Assembly (NCBI GenBank): GCA_949825045.1
Contig: OX463816.1
Coordinates: forward strand, 17,789,579 to 17,853,578
From: Argyresthia goedartella
Lineage: Eukaryota; Arthropoda; Insecta; Lepidoptera; Argyresthiidae
Length of the DNA: 64,000 nucleotides
Direction: 5' to 3'
Part shown: positions 23,620 to 35,855 of the stretch, piece by piece
Layout of the letters: every line of letters begins with the position of its first letter
Numbering within the stretch: position 1 is the stretch's first letter
Program-made: the position numbers and the translations under genes
Notes under the pieces: generated by a model
What the model saw: only the letters and a program-made list of their open reading frames with translations
What the model was told of the DNA's origin: nothing
Databases searched by the model: none

Positions 23620-25490
23620 GCCGTCGCCTGCACTGGGCGGGCGGGAGTGGCGCAGCCATCAGTCGGGACGCATATAGCCGCCCGCCCACCAAACGATTCC
23701 AGAAACTTCGGTTAACGAGCTCCGAAGATTTAGTGCTTCGGTAATCGCCTAAGAATTATATCTTTCGAACCTCTTGGGCCATTTACAGGGATTTATTGTG
23801 AGATATCCGTTCTGTTAGCTGAACGTTTCAAACATATTTTAATATAATTATTTAGAAGTTAGGTCATTACAATCAGTTGCATTTTGAACAAATCACCATT
23901 CCACCAGTTTAATAAAGTGGTGATATCTTACTCAGATTATAATAAACTCTTAGTTAAATTCTAAGATTAGAATGAAGCAATAATTTCTAGTGTAAAACAG
24001 TACGATTACTTTAACTTCTCTCTAGCCGCTCGACACTTCCGGGTTGAGTCGCTGAAAGTGATCAAGATGCCCTGGGACCTTGAAATTTGGCACAGAGGTG
24101 TATGATGCGGTAAAGTTAGAATAATCGTACTATCAATGGGTTGAAGGTCCACTCAGGGAAAATAATAAGCCACGATCTTTAAAATTTCGCCAGCAATCAT
24201 TGTGAATTTTACAATTGATATTATTTGGGACCAGTACTAAACATAGTACGTAAAAACTGTAAAACTATGTAATAAATCCATAATTTATAGTTAAGAGTTA
24301 TTTTTAACCGTCTTTTGCCCAATTTTCTGAATAGTAACATGGTTAGTCGATGTGAGTGATATTGTTTTTTTTGTCGTTCAGAAACAACCAGCCGCAAGTA
24401 ACTTTTCAAAATTGTTGATCTATCGACATCACGAGGGGTGTTATTTTAAACAATGTTTAAAACAGTATTTAGACATCTTTTACTTAAAATATTCAAATAA
24501 GTTTCTTAAAATAGGCTAAAAAATCATAAAAAAAATAAAATCAATTTTGTCTCATTTCATCAGATAAATATTAGAAATGCAACAAATATTCGGCAACTAT
24601 GCGGTATTCGACCTACTCGGCTACTTTTTGTATTATTCGGTATTAAGCCAAATACTTCGCAATATTTGGCCGCATACTGAATACCATATAATAATAAAAA
24701 TTCATAATTAAAATCTGTCAAGTTTAACGAAATACGTCTGAAACAAATTACTCCAAAGGGCACAAGAAATGTCAAAATAAAAGTAATTTAAATGGTACCA
24801 GGCTTTTAGCAGACCTCGGAGAACTGACGCACTTTCCAACAGCATAATGGTACTGTTACAGGTGCTCTAGATTTGCACGATACTACTATTGAGCAAATGC
24901 TACCTATACAAGCTATAGCGTGCGTGTAAAGCACATGCTACTATCAAGCATACTTTTCAGTGGCATACTGACTAATAGCAGGCCCTGCTATCTTTGAGCA
25001 CGCTAGCTGATGCATGGGTGGAAGGAAGAAGGGTTAAGCAAGTCTGAACGAAATAAGCTTGCTAGTATCGATCTTGTTTGCAAAGAGCAAGCGCGTGTAC
25101 AGACACGAAGTCAAACAAACACACAGGTGTTTGTTTGACTTCGCGCTAAAATGTCTCGTTGGGGTGATGAGAAATCCCTTTGATTTGTCAGTTTATACAG
25201 AATACATGAATGTCTATGAAGTCCAGGATCAAAAATAATGTAGCAAGAAATAATGTCTCCGAAGATTTGATAAACAACATGAATGTAAACACTCTGACTG
25301 TAAAAATTGTAAAAACTAAAATAAAAAAATTGAGGTCAGGTTACCACAGTTAATTAAAAAATATTGTAAATGGCAATGTAAAAAGTGTAAATAGCAATGT
25401 AAGTTTACGTACTCTGTTAGTTATTAATTTTATGTATTGCGAAAAGTTTAATTAATATTTCTTTTAACCAACAGAACACCCAAGTACCTT
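23620..25490. other. Unassigned AT-rich DNA
   Basis: Nothing coding is supported. It contains a perfect 17-base-arm palindrome at 25106-25143 (CGAAGTCAAACAAACAC, 4-base loop). A CGGC/CCGCCC patch near 23630-23690 is GC-richer than its surroundings. Confidence 0.45.
25106..25143. repeat. Perfect 17-bp-arm palindrome
   Basis: Arms CGAAGTCAAACAAACAC and complement, loop ACAG. No known element boundary coincides with it. Confidence 0.85.
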
Positions 25491-25494
25491 ATTG

Positions 25495-25888
25495 TGTCAG
25501 TCTTTTCAAGAATACTGCAGCAGCAGTTTCTTTCCATAAGTCTTTGGTAGGTATGAGCAGTGATCTCAAACCGGTTGGGATGTGTTTCGTACTGTAAAAG
25601 CCATGTATTTAGTTTTCTCAGTAATTAATGAAAGAACATTGCTATATAACAATTTCGTTACCTTTTTAAAACCCTCTTGAGCATATCTAAAAGTTTGATC
25701 CCAGGTATTCGTAGCAAAGATGAGTGCTGTGTCATCTGCTTAAGAAAAGATTCCTCCATTTTGAAGTTCAACATCGCACAGATCATTGATACAAACAAGA
25801 AAGAGTGTGGGACCTAATTTGCTTCCCTGAGGCACACCCTGTATTACTTTAAGGTCAGAACTGACACATTCGCCTATTTTAAACACTG
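25495..25888 (-). pseudogene. LINE reverse transcriptase fragment
   Basis: The minus-strand translation shows QGVPQGSKLGPTLF and FLVCINDLCDV, then S, a stop codon, and ADDTALIFATNT. These are RT palm motifs with a stop immediately before the catalytic ADD. The fragment is cut off at the 3' end of the next LINE at 25889. It is a Jockey-superfamily remnant. Confidence 0.78.
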
Positions 25889-27968
25889 TTTATTTATTTA
25901 TTTATTTATGTATTATGGATCCTTTACAAAAATACGCTTTGCTAGCTTAAGATAGAGACTTAAATATAGAGGACATGCACTTTTTAAATTAAAAAGGAAC
26001 GCAGCATGCAATGCGACAATGTTAAAGTTAATTATACACTTTTAAAAGTTATCACTACTGTGTATAGATGCATATTTTTTTTATTAATACAATTTATTTT
26101 AATTTTTAAAACTAATGAATTATGAACGAGGCCTAGTCTAAAATTATTTTATTCAAACAGCAGCAAGGCAGTTAAGGCTTGCAAGTATGTCGAGTTCAGA
26201 TTTACGGTGTTTTGTGCTGAGTTCATTGTACAGTTTGCATAATCTGTGCAACGGAGCGTTTGAGCCTAGATTGGTTTTGGCAGTATCATTGAAAAATAAC
26301 CTAAAGTTCGATCGTGGTAGTCTTTTGGGTGCATTAAAAGTAATTTTCCCCGGTAAGTCAGGACAGTCGAGAGCGCCATTGACTAGCTTGTGTAAAAATA
26401 TTAATTCAAGTCTTTTTCTGCGTGCCACCAGAGTGTCAATCTTATAGTGCTCTAGACGCGAACTATAACTGGGTAACTTTTTGGCCTTGTTATCACCGTA
26501 CGCTAAATGGTAAAGGAACCGTCTCTGTACACTTTCTAGCCTGTCGGAGTAGATTTTGTATCGGGGGTCCACGCTCAATACTCTAGCTGTGATCGTACCA
26601 ATGTGTTGAAAAGACTTATCTTTGTGAGAGGCTCCTTGAAGTTTTTGGTATTGCGTATCACAAAACCAAGTGTCTTTAGGATCTTGGTTACAATCCTGTC
26701 GGTATGCTCATCAAACTTAAGCCGACTATCCAGCATAACGCCGAGATCACGGATTGATGCAATGCTTTTTAGTTTCTTATCCCCAATAGAGTACGCTTGA
26801 TGATGGTGATATTATTGAATTGCGTGAAGTGGACGCAATAGCATTTTTCTGCATTTAGGGACACATCATTATGGTCGCACCACTCACCTTACTATTTGAT
26901 GTCTTCCTGTAAGAGGCGGAATCGTTTGGCGAAGCGATTGGCCTGTACAACTTTAGGTCATCGGCAAACAACTGGAATTCTGAGTGCTCAATGCAGTCAC
27001 CAATGTCGTTGACAAACACATTGAACAGTATTGGGCCAAGATGAGAGCCCTGAGGTACACCTGATATCGCCTGAAAAGCATCGCTAGATTGCCCATATAT
27101 AGCCATTCTGCAGGTTCTGTCGTGGAGATAGGATTGCAGCCATTTGATAAGGCTTCCGCCGATGCCCAACATGTCCATGTTGGACATCGGTGTATTTTCC
27201 GATCAGTAGCCTGTGATTGACTCTGTCAAACGCCTTACTAAAATCAGTGTAAATAACATCCGTGGGGATACGGCGATCCACTGACCGGCAAATATCGGTC
27301 TGATTTGAAACCAAATTTGTAACTGTTGAGCGCGATGCTGTAAAGCCATGCTGGTTAGGTATAATGTATGGCTTCAAGAACCAGGTCAGGTGAATACAAA
27401 CAAGTTTTTCAAATACTTTAACCATTACGGCAAGGATAAAAATCTGCTGATAATCCGATATGGCATTCTTCTGGCCAGACTTAAATATCGGAACCACCTT
27501 CCAAATATGTGGAAATATACCGTCTAACAGGGAGCGATTGAATATATGTCGGAGAGGGACAGTGCAGCCGCTGTTTTCGATACAAAGACAGAAGGTATGC
27601 CATCTGAACCTGACCCTTGTAACGGTCAAGTATTTTTAGGACTCTTAAGACTTCCCTATCCGAGAAACAGATGTTGTTCAGAAATTGAGACGTTTTCACT
27701 GCAATTTTAGGAGACATAGACACCGACGTAGTTCCATTATCCTTCTTAAACACACTGGAAAAATTATTCGCAAAGAGATTGCATACGCTTTTGGCATCAG
27801 TTGTTTTTGTGTCTCCCAGTTGCATCTGGGATGGGGTACTGCGTAGTTTTTCGAACTCCAGTAGATTCAATGGATTTCCAAATTTCTTGTACCTGGTGTG
27901 TAGCTTATACTTTTCTTTTAACTAGCAAATTAGATGTTTAGAATACCACACTGGGAATCGGTTTCTAG

Positions 27969-28540
27969 TGTTTTCCGTTAATGGAACATGCTTTTTAATT
28001 AAATCTCGAACTATGGTGTAGAATGCGTGTACCATATCATCGACTGTGGCACAAGTGCCGAATAAGAGATCCCAGTCAACTGATTTTAGGTGGCTTGCAA
28101 TAGTGTCGTAGTCGGCTTTATAAATATTAGGTCTGGATGCTGGTACCTCCCGTAAGAGACCGTTTACTTTCAGACAAACTTGGAAATCTAAAGGCGGGTA
28201 AAAAGGGTCAGCAACGCTAATCAACACTCTTCGATAGTCCATCGATGGGTATATGTGTTTTCCGTTAATGGAACATGCTTTTTAATGAAATCTCGAAATA
28301 TGGTGTAGAATGCGTGTACCATATCATCGACTGTGGCACAAGTGCCGAATAAGAGATCCCAGTCAACTGATTTTAGGTGGCTCGCAATAGTGTCGTAGTC
28401 GGCCTTATAAATATTAGGTCTGGATGCTGGTACCTCCCGTAAGAGACCGTTTATTTCAGACAAACTTGGAAATCTAAAGGCGGGTAAAAAGGGTCAGCAA
28501 CGCTAATCAACACTCTGAGATAGTCCATCGATGGGTATAT
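27969..28540 (-). repeat. 286-bp direct tandem duplication
   Basis: Units 27969-28254 and 28255-28540 differ at fewer than ten positions by eye. Both encode the same linker segment (REVPASRPNIYKADYDT) of the LINE ORF2. The joint is a clean head-to-tail junction. Confidence 0.9.
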
Positions 28541-28949
28541 TACTGAGCACAAGGTCCAGAACCTTGGATTGGAAGTTTAGGATATAATAGTGCTGCTTGA
28601 GGGTATTAAGAGTTAAAAAATCCAATATTAAGTGTATTACTAGAGGCTTCGGGGGTAGCGTGAGCTGATGAGACATCTTTGGTCCACATTATGTCTCGTT
28701 GGTTAAAATCGCCAATAAAAATTACATTTTCGTCATTTTCCATAACATTTTGAGTGTTATACAAAAAAGTATCGAGGTTTTTCTGTTTATCTTTAATACC
28801 ATTTGTGGAACGAAGGTAAACCGAGCAGATATGAAATTTTATCCATTTGTATTTTAGTTTGACTGCTACTGAAACCCAGAGATCCTCACCTGGTCCCTTC
28901 AGAGCGATATCTCTCTGACATGATAAACGCTTTGAGACGGCGATAAGTA

Positions 28950-28966
28950 CCCCCCCCCCCCCCCCC
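28950..28966. repeat. Poly-C run
   Basis: Seventeen consecutive C, then TCCC. It falls in the degenerate endonuclease of the minus-strand LINE, where it reads as poly-Gly. The exact length is prone to assembly error. Confidence 0.9.
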
Positions 28967-29255
28967 TCCCGTATTATAATTACTAAAAGAAGTTGATGCT
29001 CTGTCTCGTCTATAAACTATGTATCGGTGGTCAAAAAGCTCTGAGTCGAAAATAGCGTCGTGCAATCAAGTCTCTCACAGCACTAATACATCATGATCGA
29101 AATTCAGCATATTATTGTAAAAGTCTATTGTTTTAGTTTTTAGGCCGCGAACATTCTGGTAATAATATTTTAGCTTACTGTTATTGAATTTTGTGACAGA
29201 TAAAGTTAAATATATCAAGCTAAGTAATATTGATACCAAATTAAATTAAACTGAC

Positions 29256-30481
29256 TTATTTCAGGGATTTGAGGTGCTCGAAGCTTCTCACGTGGACTCG
29301 TTCTACTTCGCTGTGACGTCTCATCTAGATTTTTGCTCCGCGTGCCCATACAAACTTGTAGTCTACAGTTTTGCTTGCTTTCTAGCGGCAGCATGAAGTG
29401 CTTTATTGGAGGCGGATAGATGCTCCATAACAAATATTAACAATGGCTCATCTTCTCCTCCTACTCCGATGTGACTGGTGTTCAGTTTGTTCTTGGGATT
29501 GGCCATGTTGATACTCAGCGTCGCGGCGATGAGCGTGTCGCGCATAGGAGGGCTGCTCAGCTTGATGAAAATGGAGCGCAGGCGGGAGCTTGATTGATCC
29601 ATTTTGGCGATTCTCGTGCAATGGACTATGTCGTTTTCTTTCAGGGGGCTGTTGATAGTAGTGCAAAGATTGTCAACCATCTTAATCAGGTCTTCCGATT
29701 TCTTATCTGGAATACACTGGATCTCTACCTTTGCCGACCTGTTATGTTGTTCCATTTAATTTACTCTTTTGTTTAGGTCCTGAACAGATTCTGTTAGAAA
29801 ATCGTTTGAACTTTGTAACTTTTTAATAATTGCGCCCTTCTCTTTCAGGGACTGATTAAAGGTTTCGAACTTTTCATTGAAGAAAGAAATAGATTGTTGG
29901 AAGCCCTGTATCAATTTATTAATGGCTTTTAGTTGTTTTGATACCATACTCTTGACAGTCACTTCGAATGCTGCCATTACTTCCTGTTTGATATTGCGGC
30001 GAAGAGTATCCTCACTGACGCTACTGGTTTTGCAATCGCTTTCCGTCAAAGGTAACTGGAGAGAAACGCCTGCAACCTCCTTTTTGGCAGCTGTCCCATT
30101 ATTGACAGGGGTGGTGTTGGCCGCCAATGCAACCATCTCGATATTGTCTGTGGCGGCGTTGGCTTTCGATGCGACGCGGCTAGTAGACTGTTTTTGAGTG
30201 TTTATAGGGGTGCTGTCGTTTCTCCCCACCTTAGGCTGTTTTGTCATGCAAGTGGGGCATACCCAAGCAGCCTTTTCTTCTTTGTCCATCTTAGGGGGAT
30301 TATATTTGGAGAGTAAAATGCACTGCTCGTGGAATCTTCCGGTGCAAACGCTGCATATTAGAGTTGACGGGGCATCCCTTCTAGTAATCGGCTCATTGCA
30401 GCAGGCAGACATAATGCCCTTAGTACTCACTTTAGTAGTTGACATCACGTGTATTGTTTCGAGTTCACTCACAAGGAGCAA
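29256..30481 (-). pseudogene. LINE ORF1 with PHD-like zinc finger and coiled coil
   Basis: The frame opens at ATG 30481; a second ATG 12 residues in (MSTTK) is an equally good start. Residues ~25-80 hold spaced Cys/His pairs (ACCNEP, CSVCTGRFHEQC, CPTC), a PHD/RING-like finger. A Ser/Thr-rich linker and a predicted coiled coil (KQLKAINKLIQGFQQS) follow. A TAA at 29756 breaks the frame before an RRM-like C-terminal segment (MEQHNRSAKVEIQ). A frameshift near 29360 and a further stop precede the true end at 29256 (FEHLKSLK). Such ORF1 proteins package LINE RNA. Confidence 0.8.
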
Positions 30482-30537
30482 TATATAAAATTAAAATAAA
30501 CAAAAAAGGAAAAAAAAAAAACAAAAAAATATCAAGT

Positions 30538-30606
30538 GCACGAGTTCGAACTCGGACTCTTGCGGTTGTTAGGCGGAGTGAGCACCCGCTAGGCCACGTT
30601 GCATGT
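30538..30606 (-). mobile_element. tRNA-like SINE head or tRNA pseudogene
   Basis: On the minus strand a Pol III A box (TGGCCTAGCGGG) and B box (GAGTTCGAACTC) are correctly spaced. A T-rich run, which could act as a Pol III terminator, follows. No clean anticodon arm can be drawn. The head resembles that of SINE-B copy 3 at about 55320. Confidence 0.55.
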
Positions 30607-30900
30607 AATAACTATGTGCGAAACGGCAGTGTAATACCCAGCCTCTAGTAAACAATAGTTGCCGGGTGAATGACCTTGTTATCAAGGAGAATGGCCGGTG
30701 CGTCAGCGCTTTCCAATATGTGTCCGATCGATGAATTTGTGCACTGATCTTTTAAATATTCTTGGTTGTTATTTGTTATTTGAGCACAAATCGGGAACAC
30801 TTCGAGGTATACGATACACTAAACTGAAGCTTGTATTTTACGCAAGAAAACTATGATAAACAGTTAGTGGCTAGACTGCGTTTTACTACAAATTTAGAAT

Positions 30901-32250
30901 TTAAGATGATGCGAGACAAATGCTACGTGTCGCCTTGGCGAGTATCGTATGGGTAATGTTCTCTGTTATCAAGATAGTCCCTGAACAGTTAAGTTGATTA
31001 CCTCGGATTCCCACTTTTTCTAATTTTGTTAGCAATATAGGTATAGAGACCGTGTCAAAGGCCTTAGCTAGGTCACGAGAAAAACAACTATTGTCTTCAG
31101 ACCTTTGTCCATGCACTCAATAATATAACTTGTGAGTTCATGGACAGCGTTGTCAGTAGATTTTCCAGATCTTAAACCAAACTGTTGATCGGAGAGCAAG
31201 TCTTTCTTTTCAAGATTGTCGGTTAATCTTCTATTTATAATACGCTCTAAGAGTTAAGATATGGCAGGCAGAATTAAAATAGGTCTGTCATTATTAACAA
31301 GGTCTCTATCCTCAGCCTTATGAATAGGGTGGACCACCGATTTTTTTAGGAAAGTGGGAAAACATCCAGTGTCAAGGCAAGTATTGAAGATGTAGGTTAG
31401 TGGAGCGACGAGAATATAACTGAAATCCTTTAGGATTTTATTAGGGATTTTGTCCCATCCAGTTGAGCTAAAATGTTTTAGTCTTTTGATAAGTGTTTCG
31501 ACTTCGCGTTCATGGGTATTGATTAAAACAAAGGATTGAGAATGAGGGCGAAAAGGGGGGACATCCTCCGTGGCATCAACTAGCTCATTAACACCGTACG
31601 TTTTGGCAGTTACATTACTAGCTATGTTTATGAAAAAATCATTAACATTATCGACATTGATATTATTCTTGGTAGACGTGAGTAGTTCAGTGGCAGCTGT
31701 TTTTACTATTTTAGAATGTGTTATATTTTTAATTACATCCCGTATATTTTTTGTGTTTTTACCTGCCTCTTGTCGTAGTTTATTTTAAGGTCTTTAAGCA
31801 AATTAATGCACGTATTTCTGTACTGGATATAGGTGGTTTTAAGAGTTAAGTCATAAGGGTTAAATTTTAATTTAGCATGCAATTGATCTCTGTTTGATTG
31901 ACACATAACGTAGAATTCCTGTAGTGATCCATGGTTTAAGATATACTTAGGTCGAGAGATTTTCTTAGTCACTGTATTCGCTTCAATTGATTGTTTGATT
32001 TTAGATTTAAAGTAATTCAATTCAAATTTTGGGTCGGTATTTGAATATATTGGCAGCAGATCAATATTTTAGATGGCAAGTTTGAGGCCCGGTATTTTTA
32101 GGGTATTTTATTCTCTAGAAGGCGATATTCTATGGATGTTGCAGCCAAAGCAGAGAAGAGTGGCTTGGTGATCTGTGACCATGGAATTAGTAAAAAGTGT
32201 TAATGCTTCGTTTTTAAGATTGTATGGTCAAGACAGGAACCATCCTGATG
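30901..32250 (-). pseudogene. Jockey-superfamily LINE fragment: endonuclease end, linker, N-terminal RT
   Basis: The minus strand reads, in order: an endonuclease C-terminus near 32220 (DGSCLDHTILKNEAL), the linker (32020-31733), then RT fingers (FSSTGWDKIPNKILKDF, DNRPI-like, FGLRSGKSTDNAV, DLAKAFDTV) to about 30901. It stops before the catalytic ADD box. Frameshifts and stops are frequent. Confidence 0.78.
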
Positions 32251-32273
32251 GGTCGGCAGTCTATGAGCTGAAT

Positions 32274-33162
32274 CTAAATATTTGTCGGCTGTGTTTTTTC
32301 TTGTGTCATTTTGTCATTTTCCTGTCTCCCAATTATAAAAATTAGTGACGTGTCATCTGCAATTAATACTATCTCTGACATGTTTTGTACCATGAATGGC
32401 AAATCATTTACATACACGAGGAAAAGGAACGGACCCAGAATAGATCCCTGTAGGACTCCCATCTTCACCTGAGGACCCGACGATTTTGTCATATTAATGT
32501 CACCTTTTTGAACCCTCCCTTCTAAATACGATCTCATTAGCTTAGAGCTATTGCCTTTTATGACGTAGTGTTTTAGCTTTAAGAGCAATGTTTCGTGGTC
32601 TACACAGTCAAATGCCTTGGACAGGACACAAAAAACACCTACAGCGTCCCTAATATCTTCCCACGCAATAAAAATATGTTTAACTAACATGACTCCAGCA
32701 TCTGTTGTCGACCGCCCTTTTGTAAATCCAAACGGCTGGCTATGGAGAACTTGATGAACATTAAAGTACGCCAGTAAGTGACCCAATATATTTTTGTCAA
32801 ATATTTTACTCAATACGGGTAGAACCGAAACGGGTCTGAAATTTGTAGGGTCATCTATCGCCACTTTTAAATAAAGGTTGTATTTCATGAGATCAGGAAA
32901 AGTACTCAGTCAGGACCATGATGTCGCAATCAATAGCTAGTCATTTTAGAAACACCTGGTAGTTGTCTATATTATGACCTATACTGCGAATATTTTGCGT
33001 GAGTATAGTAAGACAGTTAGGCAGTCTGAGAGAGTAGGATTTGCATTCCTGAACATCACATAGTAAAGATTCCGAAACCCTATTATTGTCTATTTCGTTT
33101 AGAATATCATGGCGCTCTTTTAGCGCTTGGTTTGATGGAGCAGATGAAGTTATCAGAAGCAT
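32274..33162 (-). pseudogene. Internally deleted Jockey-superfamily LINE: endonuclease start fused to RT
   Basis: 33162-32941 ends in the start of an endonuclease (LTILTQNIRSIGHNIDN). A few tens of bases later the frame is already in the RT (NFRPVSVLPVLSKIFDK, FGFTKGRSTTD, GVLQGSILGPFLF, then IADDTSL). Most of the endonuclease and the linker are therefore deleted. The RT ends near 32274 and abuts the endonuclease end of the next fragment. Confidence 0.8.
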
Positions 33163-33189
33163 TATGTTGATGGGTTACAAATTGTATTA

Positions 33190-34330
33190 AATGTATGTAT
33201 AGGTCATTTGGAGTGCCTTCGAGGTGAGTGTTCGGATATGTGTGAGTTTGAATGTGAAGTAACCTAGTGTGAAGTTGGTGTATGTAAATATGATTTGAGT
33301 GGGTGAGTGTGATGGTGAATTATTCATAGAAATAAGATTACTTTTTGTTATTGTGAACTGGTTAAAATACATATTAAAAAACAGTATTAATAGTCGTTGT
33401 TAATCTATCAATTTTTTGAGATCAGAATCGGAGTCAATACGTGCGCAGGGCTCTCCATCGAACTTGCGCAAGTATATTTTACTATACGAGGACCAGCAGT
33501 ACTTGAGCTTCTACTGACTAGCGGATTTGGAGTAACGGAACAGAAATTAACAGAGTATTTATTGGCCAAAAAAATATGTGCGTGCTATTTGTGGTATGTG
33601 CACCTTATGCGTCATGTAAACAAACATTTAAAAGATTAAATATAATACCGGTACCCTGTCTTTACATACTTGAAATCGGTTATGTCGTTAAATCAAATCA
33701 ACCCGAATAGGCTCTTATTTAATCACACGCCAAGAACATCACTATATTCAAAAAACTGTTCACCAATGTGAATTTAAAAGTATATGATTCCATTGGCTTT
33801 TGCAAAACTGTTATTACTCTGTTGACGAATTTCTTAACTTTAAAAGTAGGTGAAACCGGCCTTGGCTTTCGTTGTTCTTTGTTTCAATGACGACAAACCT
33901 CAAAAATTTGCATGCTACGATTTAATAGCTGACTAAGGCCATGGACGAATAAAACTAGAGGACAGACAACGGTAGTACTTTGAAGCGTAATTCGATTTTT
34001 AGTTTAAATGTATATTGCTAGATAGAGCTACTAGTTCAAAAGTTCTTTCTAGTATAGGTTGCCAGAATGTTGCTGCCAAACTGAGAAGCCTGCCATTGTA
34101 TGATGCATTAGACTTACTAAGCTGAGATCCAAAACATTTTGACTGCAGCAAGACGTCACCACATTAAATATTCATATACATCTCCCGTTTTACAAACGAA
34201 TTAAATTGATACTCCATCCACACAAACCACAACAACAAGCTCTGCTTTAAACCCAGCTCCACACATAGTTATTTCGGGCATACAACTTTACACACTTCCA
34301 ATTAATGACAGGGTTGATTTGTTGAATCAT
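33190..34330. other. Unassigned DNA
   Basis: No domain, exon or repeat boundary was recognised. The open frame at 33397-33639 lacks similarity I can name. Confidence 0.4.
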
Positions 34331-34530
34331 TTATTTAGATATTTAATTTAATTATATGTATTTCATTAATTAGATGTGCACTGCCTACCATTTCATAATA
34401 ACTTTTTCTCTCATGTATTGGTTTGGTGGAAGAAATCTTTTTTTAGAGATAAACTCGCATTTGTACATATGTTTTCTCTTAATGTATCTTTTTAAATTAC
34501 ATACTGTGTTCAATAAAGAATTATGAATAT
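34330..34530 (+). repeat. LINE 3' UTR copy (same family as 7300-7461)
   Basis: Shares GTGCACTGCCTACC, GGAAGAAATCT, TTTGTACATATGTTTTCTCT and TGTTCAATAAAGAATTATGA with 7300-7461, ending in the same AATAAA plus microsatellite-like tail. It is a heavily 5'-truncated copy. Confidence 0.8.
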
Positions 34531-34820
34531 GAATCAAGCGTGGAAGTTATCTTAAACCTAATTATTAGTTGACCTTATTAATGTAACATAACTGTTTTTT
34601 CATGCCTTGAGTAAGATATTATTTACAATCTTAATATTTACTTAATCCTTATACCTAAACTTAACAAATAAACGAATTACATTTCTACAAACTGAGTCTA
34701 AGCACAAACTTAAACTTACGTACCACAATAGTAGTTTATGTGACTGCTACATAATGGAGGGCATTAATACTCGAGAGTGGGTTTTAATACCTAATTATGT
34801 ACAGTTACATAAACTAGTTT

Positions 34821-34828
34821 ATCTACAC
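34821..34828. repeat. 8-bp target-site duplication of the P-like element
   Basis: ATCTACAC, repeated at 36189-36196. Confidence 0.88.
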
Positions 34829-34961
34829 TACAGATATCGAGAGATAGGTTGAGGGGCGTTGCACGTGCGAACAAATCTAGCCCCGATAGTCTTCATATTA
34901 AAAATTCTCGGTAGTCACCGGGCGACCGCAGAGACGAATTCATTTCCGCTGTTTTTCGAAA

Positions 34962-35041
34962 ATGCTGACCTGTGCAATACTCATGTGCAAAAATAGAAGC
35001 GGGATTGTGAACTCCAAGAACGGCGGAGTAACATATCACTT
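34962..35041 (+). CDS. THAP-finger first exon of a P-like transposase (remnant)
   Basis: ATG at 34962 opens a 26-codon frame with the start of a C2CH THAP zinc finger: C-x4-C (TCAILMC), KNRSG, then G-V-T-Y-H. It ends at a good splice donor GTAAGT (35042). In THAP proteins the partner Cys/His residues fall later, in the next exon, and I could not find one here. The THAP finger would bind the transposon ends. It lies 133 bases inside the left terminal repeat, where a P transposase is expected to begin. The gene is incomplete. Confidence 0.72.
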
Positions 35042-35584
35042 GTAAGTCTCATTCCGACTATTATTTCTTCTTAAACACAAGAAATAAACATTATTACGGA
35101 AATAAATCATTCACGAAAAATTTGTCACGAGTTGATCATTAAAGTGAGAATGTCATGTTGTTCTCGCTAGGTTTCATCCATCCATTGCTTGTTTTGTATC
35201 TTAATTTCACTACATATTGCCAAATGTTAGCTTGCAATATGTAGTGAAATGAATATTTCACACTTATCTAAATACGAAAGTAAATATGCATCGAGGTACG
35301 GTGGCGAACTGTTACACGCACGCAGAGACGACGTATAGTGATGGGAATAGTGATAGTGAGAATTATGTTTTTGAATATCGATTCCATCGGGAAAGAAATA
35401 GTTTTTTTACCAACTCGTACAAAACCCATTGGTTAATCACCTAATATTACTAATCAAAGCTCTAATGAGAAGATATACTAATATAAGACTGCATTACTTA
35501 GCAAAAAATGATACGCCTAAATTGTCAAAACGCCAAGTTCTTAATAAATATTTACATTTTTCTTATCAATAGGTAGTATTGTAC

Positions 35585-35855
35585 TTTACAGGATTACATA
35601 GAAAGGGTATATATGCCGAAAGGCAGTTGTTAAGGACATCAATCTGAACATCCTTCCCTATTAAAACGATTTGATCAGAGCAACATTATTTTTCATTTTG
35701 CAATACATTTTGGGCCGAGCGGTCAGCTGATTTGTATGGGGAAGTAAAAAATAACGTTTCTCTGATCAAATCAGATGCATTGAGAAAGTTGTTCAAAATC
35801 ATGTCCTAAACAATCCTTTTCGGCTTGGCACCCCGTATGTGTTACAGCCTATAAA
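35585..35855. mobile_element. Foldback family F2, copy b, inside the P-like element
   Basis: Shares GCCGAAAGG, AAGGACATCA-TCTGAACA, GATCAGAGCAA and the inverted partners with 8945-9200, at clear divergence. Its position inside the P-like element implies it moved in after, or was captured by, that transposon. Confidence 0.6.

Larger units (their letters stand above)
26153..29215 (-). pseudogene. LINE ORF2 (endonuclease-RT), degenerate
   Basis: The endonuclease begins near 29190 (YYQNVRGLKTKT, then LFDHRYIVYRRDR) and is broken by a stop and by the poly-C run at 28950-28966. The linker is duplicated at 27969-28540. RT motifs follow: IPNQHGFTASRST, TDFSKAFDRVNH, SGVPQGSHLGPILF and an intact FADD near 26960. 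The C-terminal segment 26578-26153 (RRFLYHLAYGD) ends the protein. Several frameshifts separate these blocks, so it is non-functional. Confidence 0.85.
25889..30490 (-). mobile_element. Nearly complete CR1/Jockey-group LINE (inactive)
   Basis: On the minus strand: ORF1 with a PHD-like finger (30481-29256), ORF2 with endonuclease and RT (about 29215-26153), then a 3' UTR ending in an (AATA)n tail at about 25889-25912. A 286-bp internal tandem duplication lies at 27969-28540. Many frameshifts and stops are present. The clade is inferred from the PHD-like ORF1 and the ORF2 opening YYQNVRGLKTKT. Confidence 0.82.
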
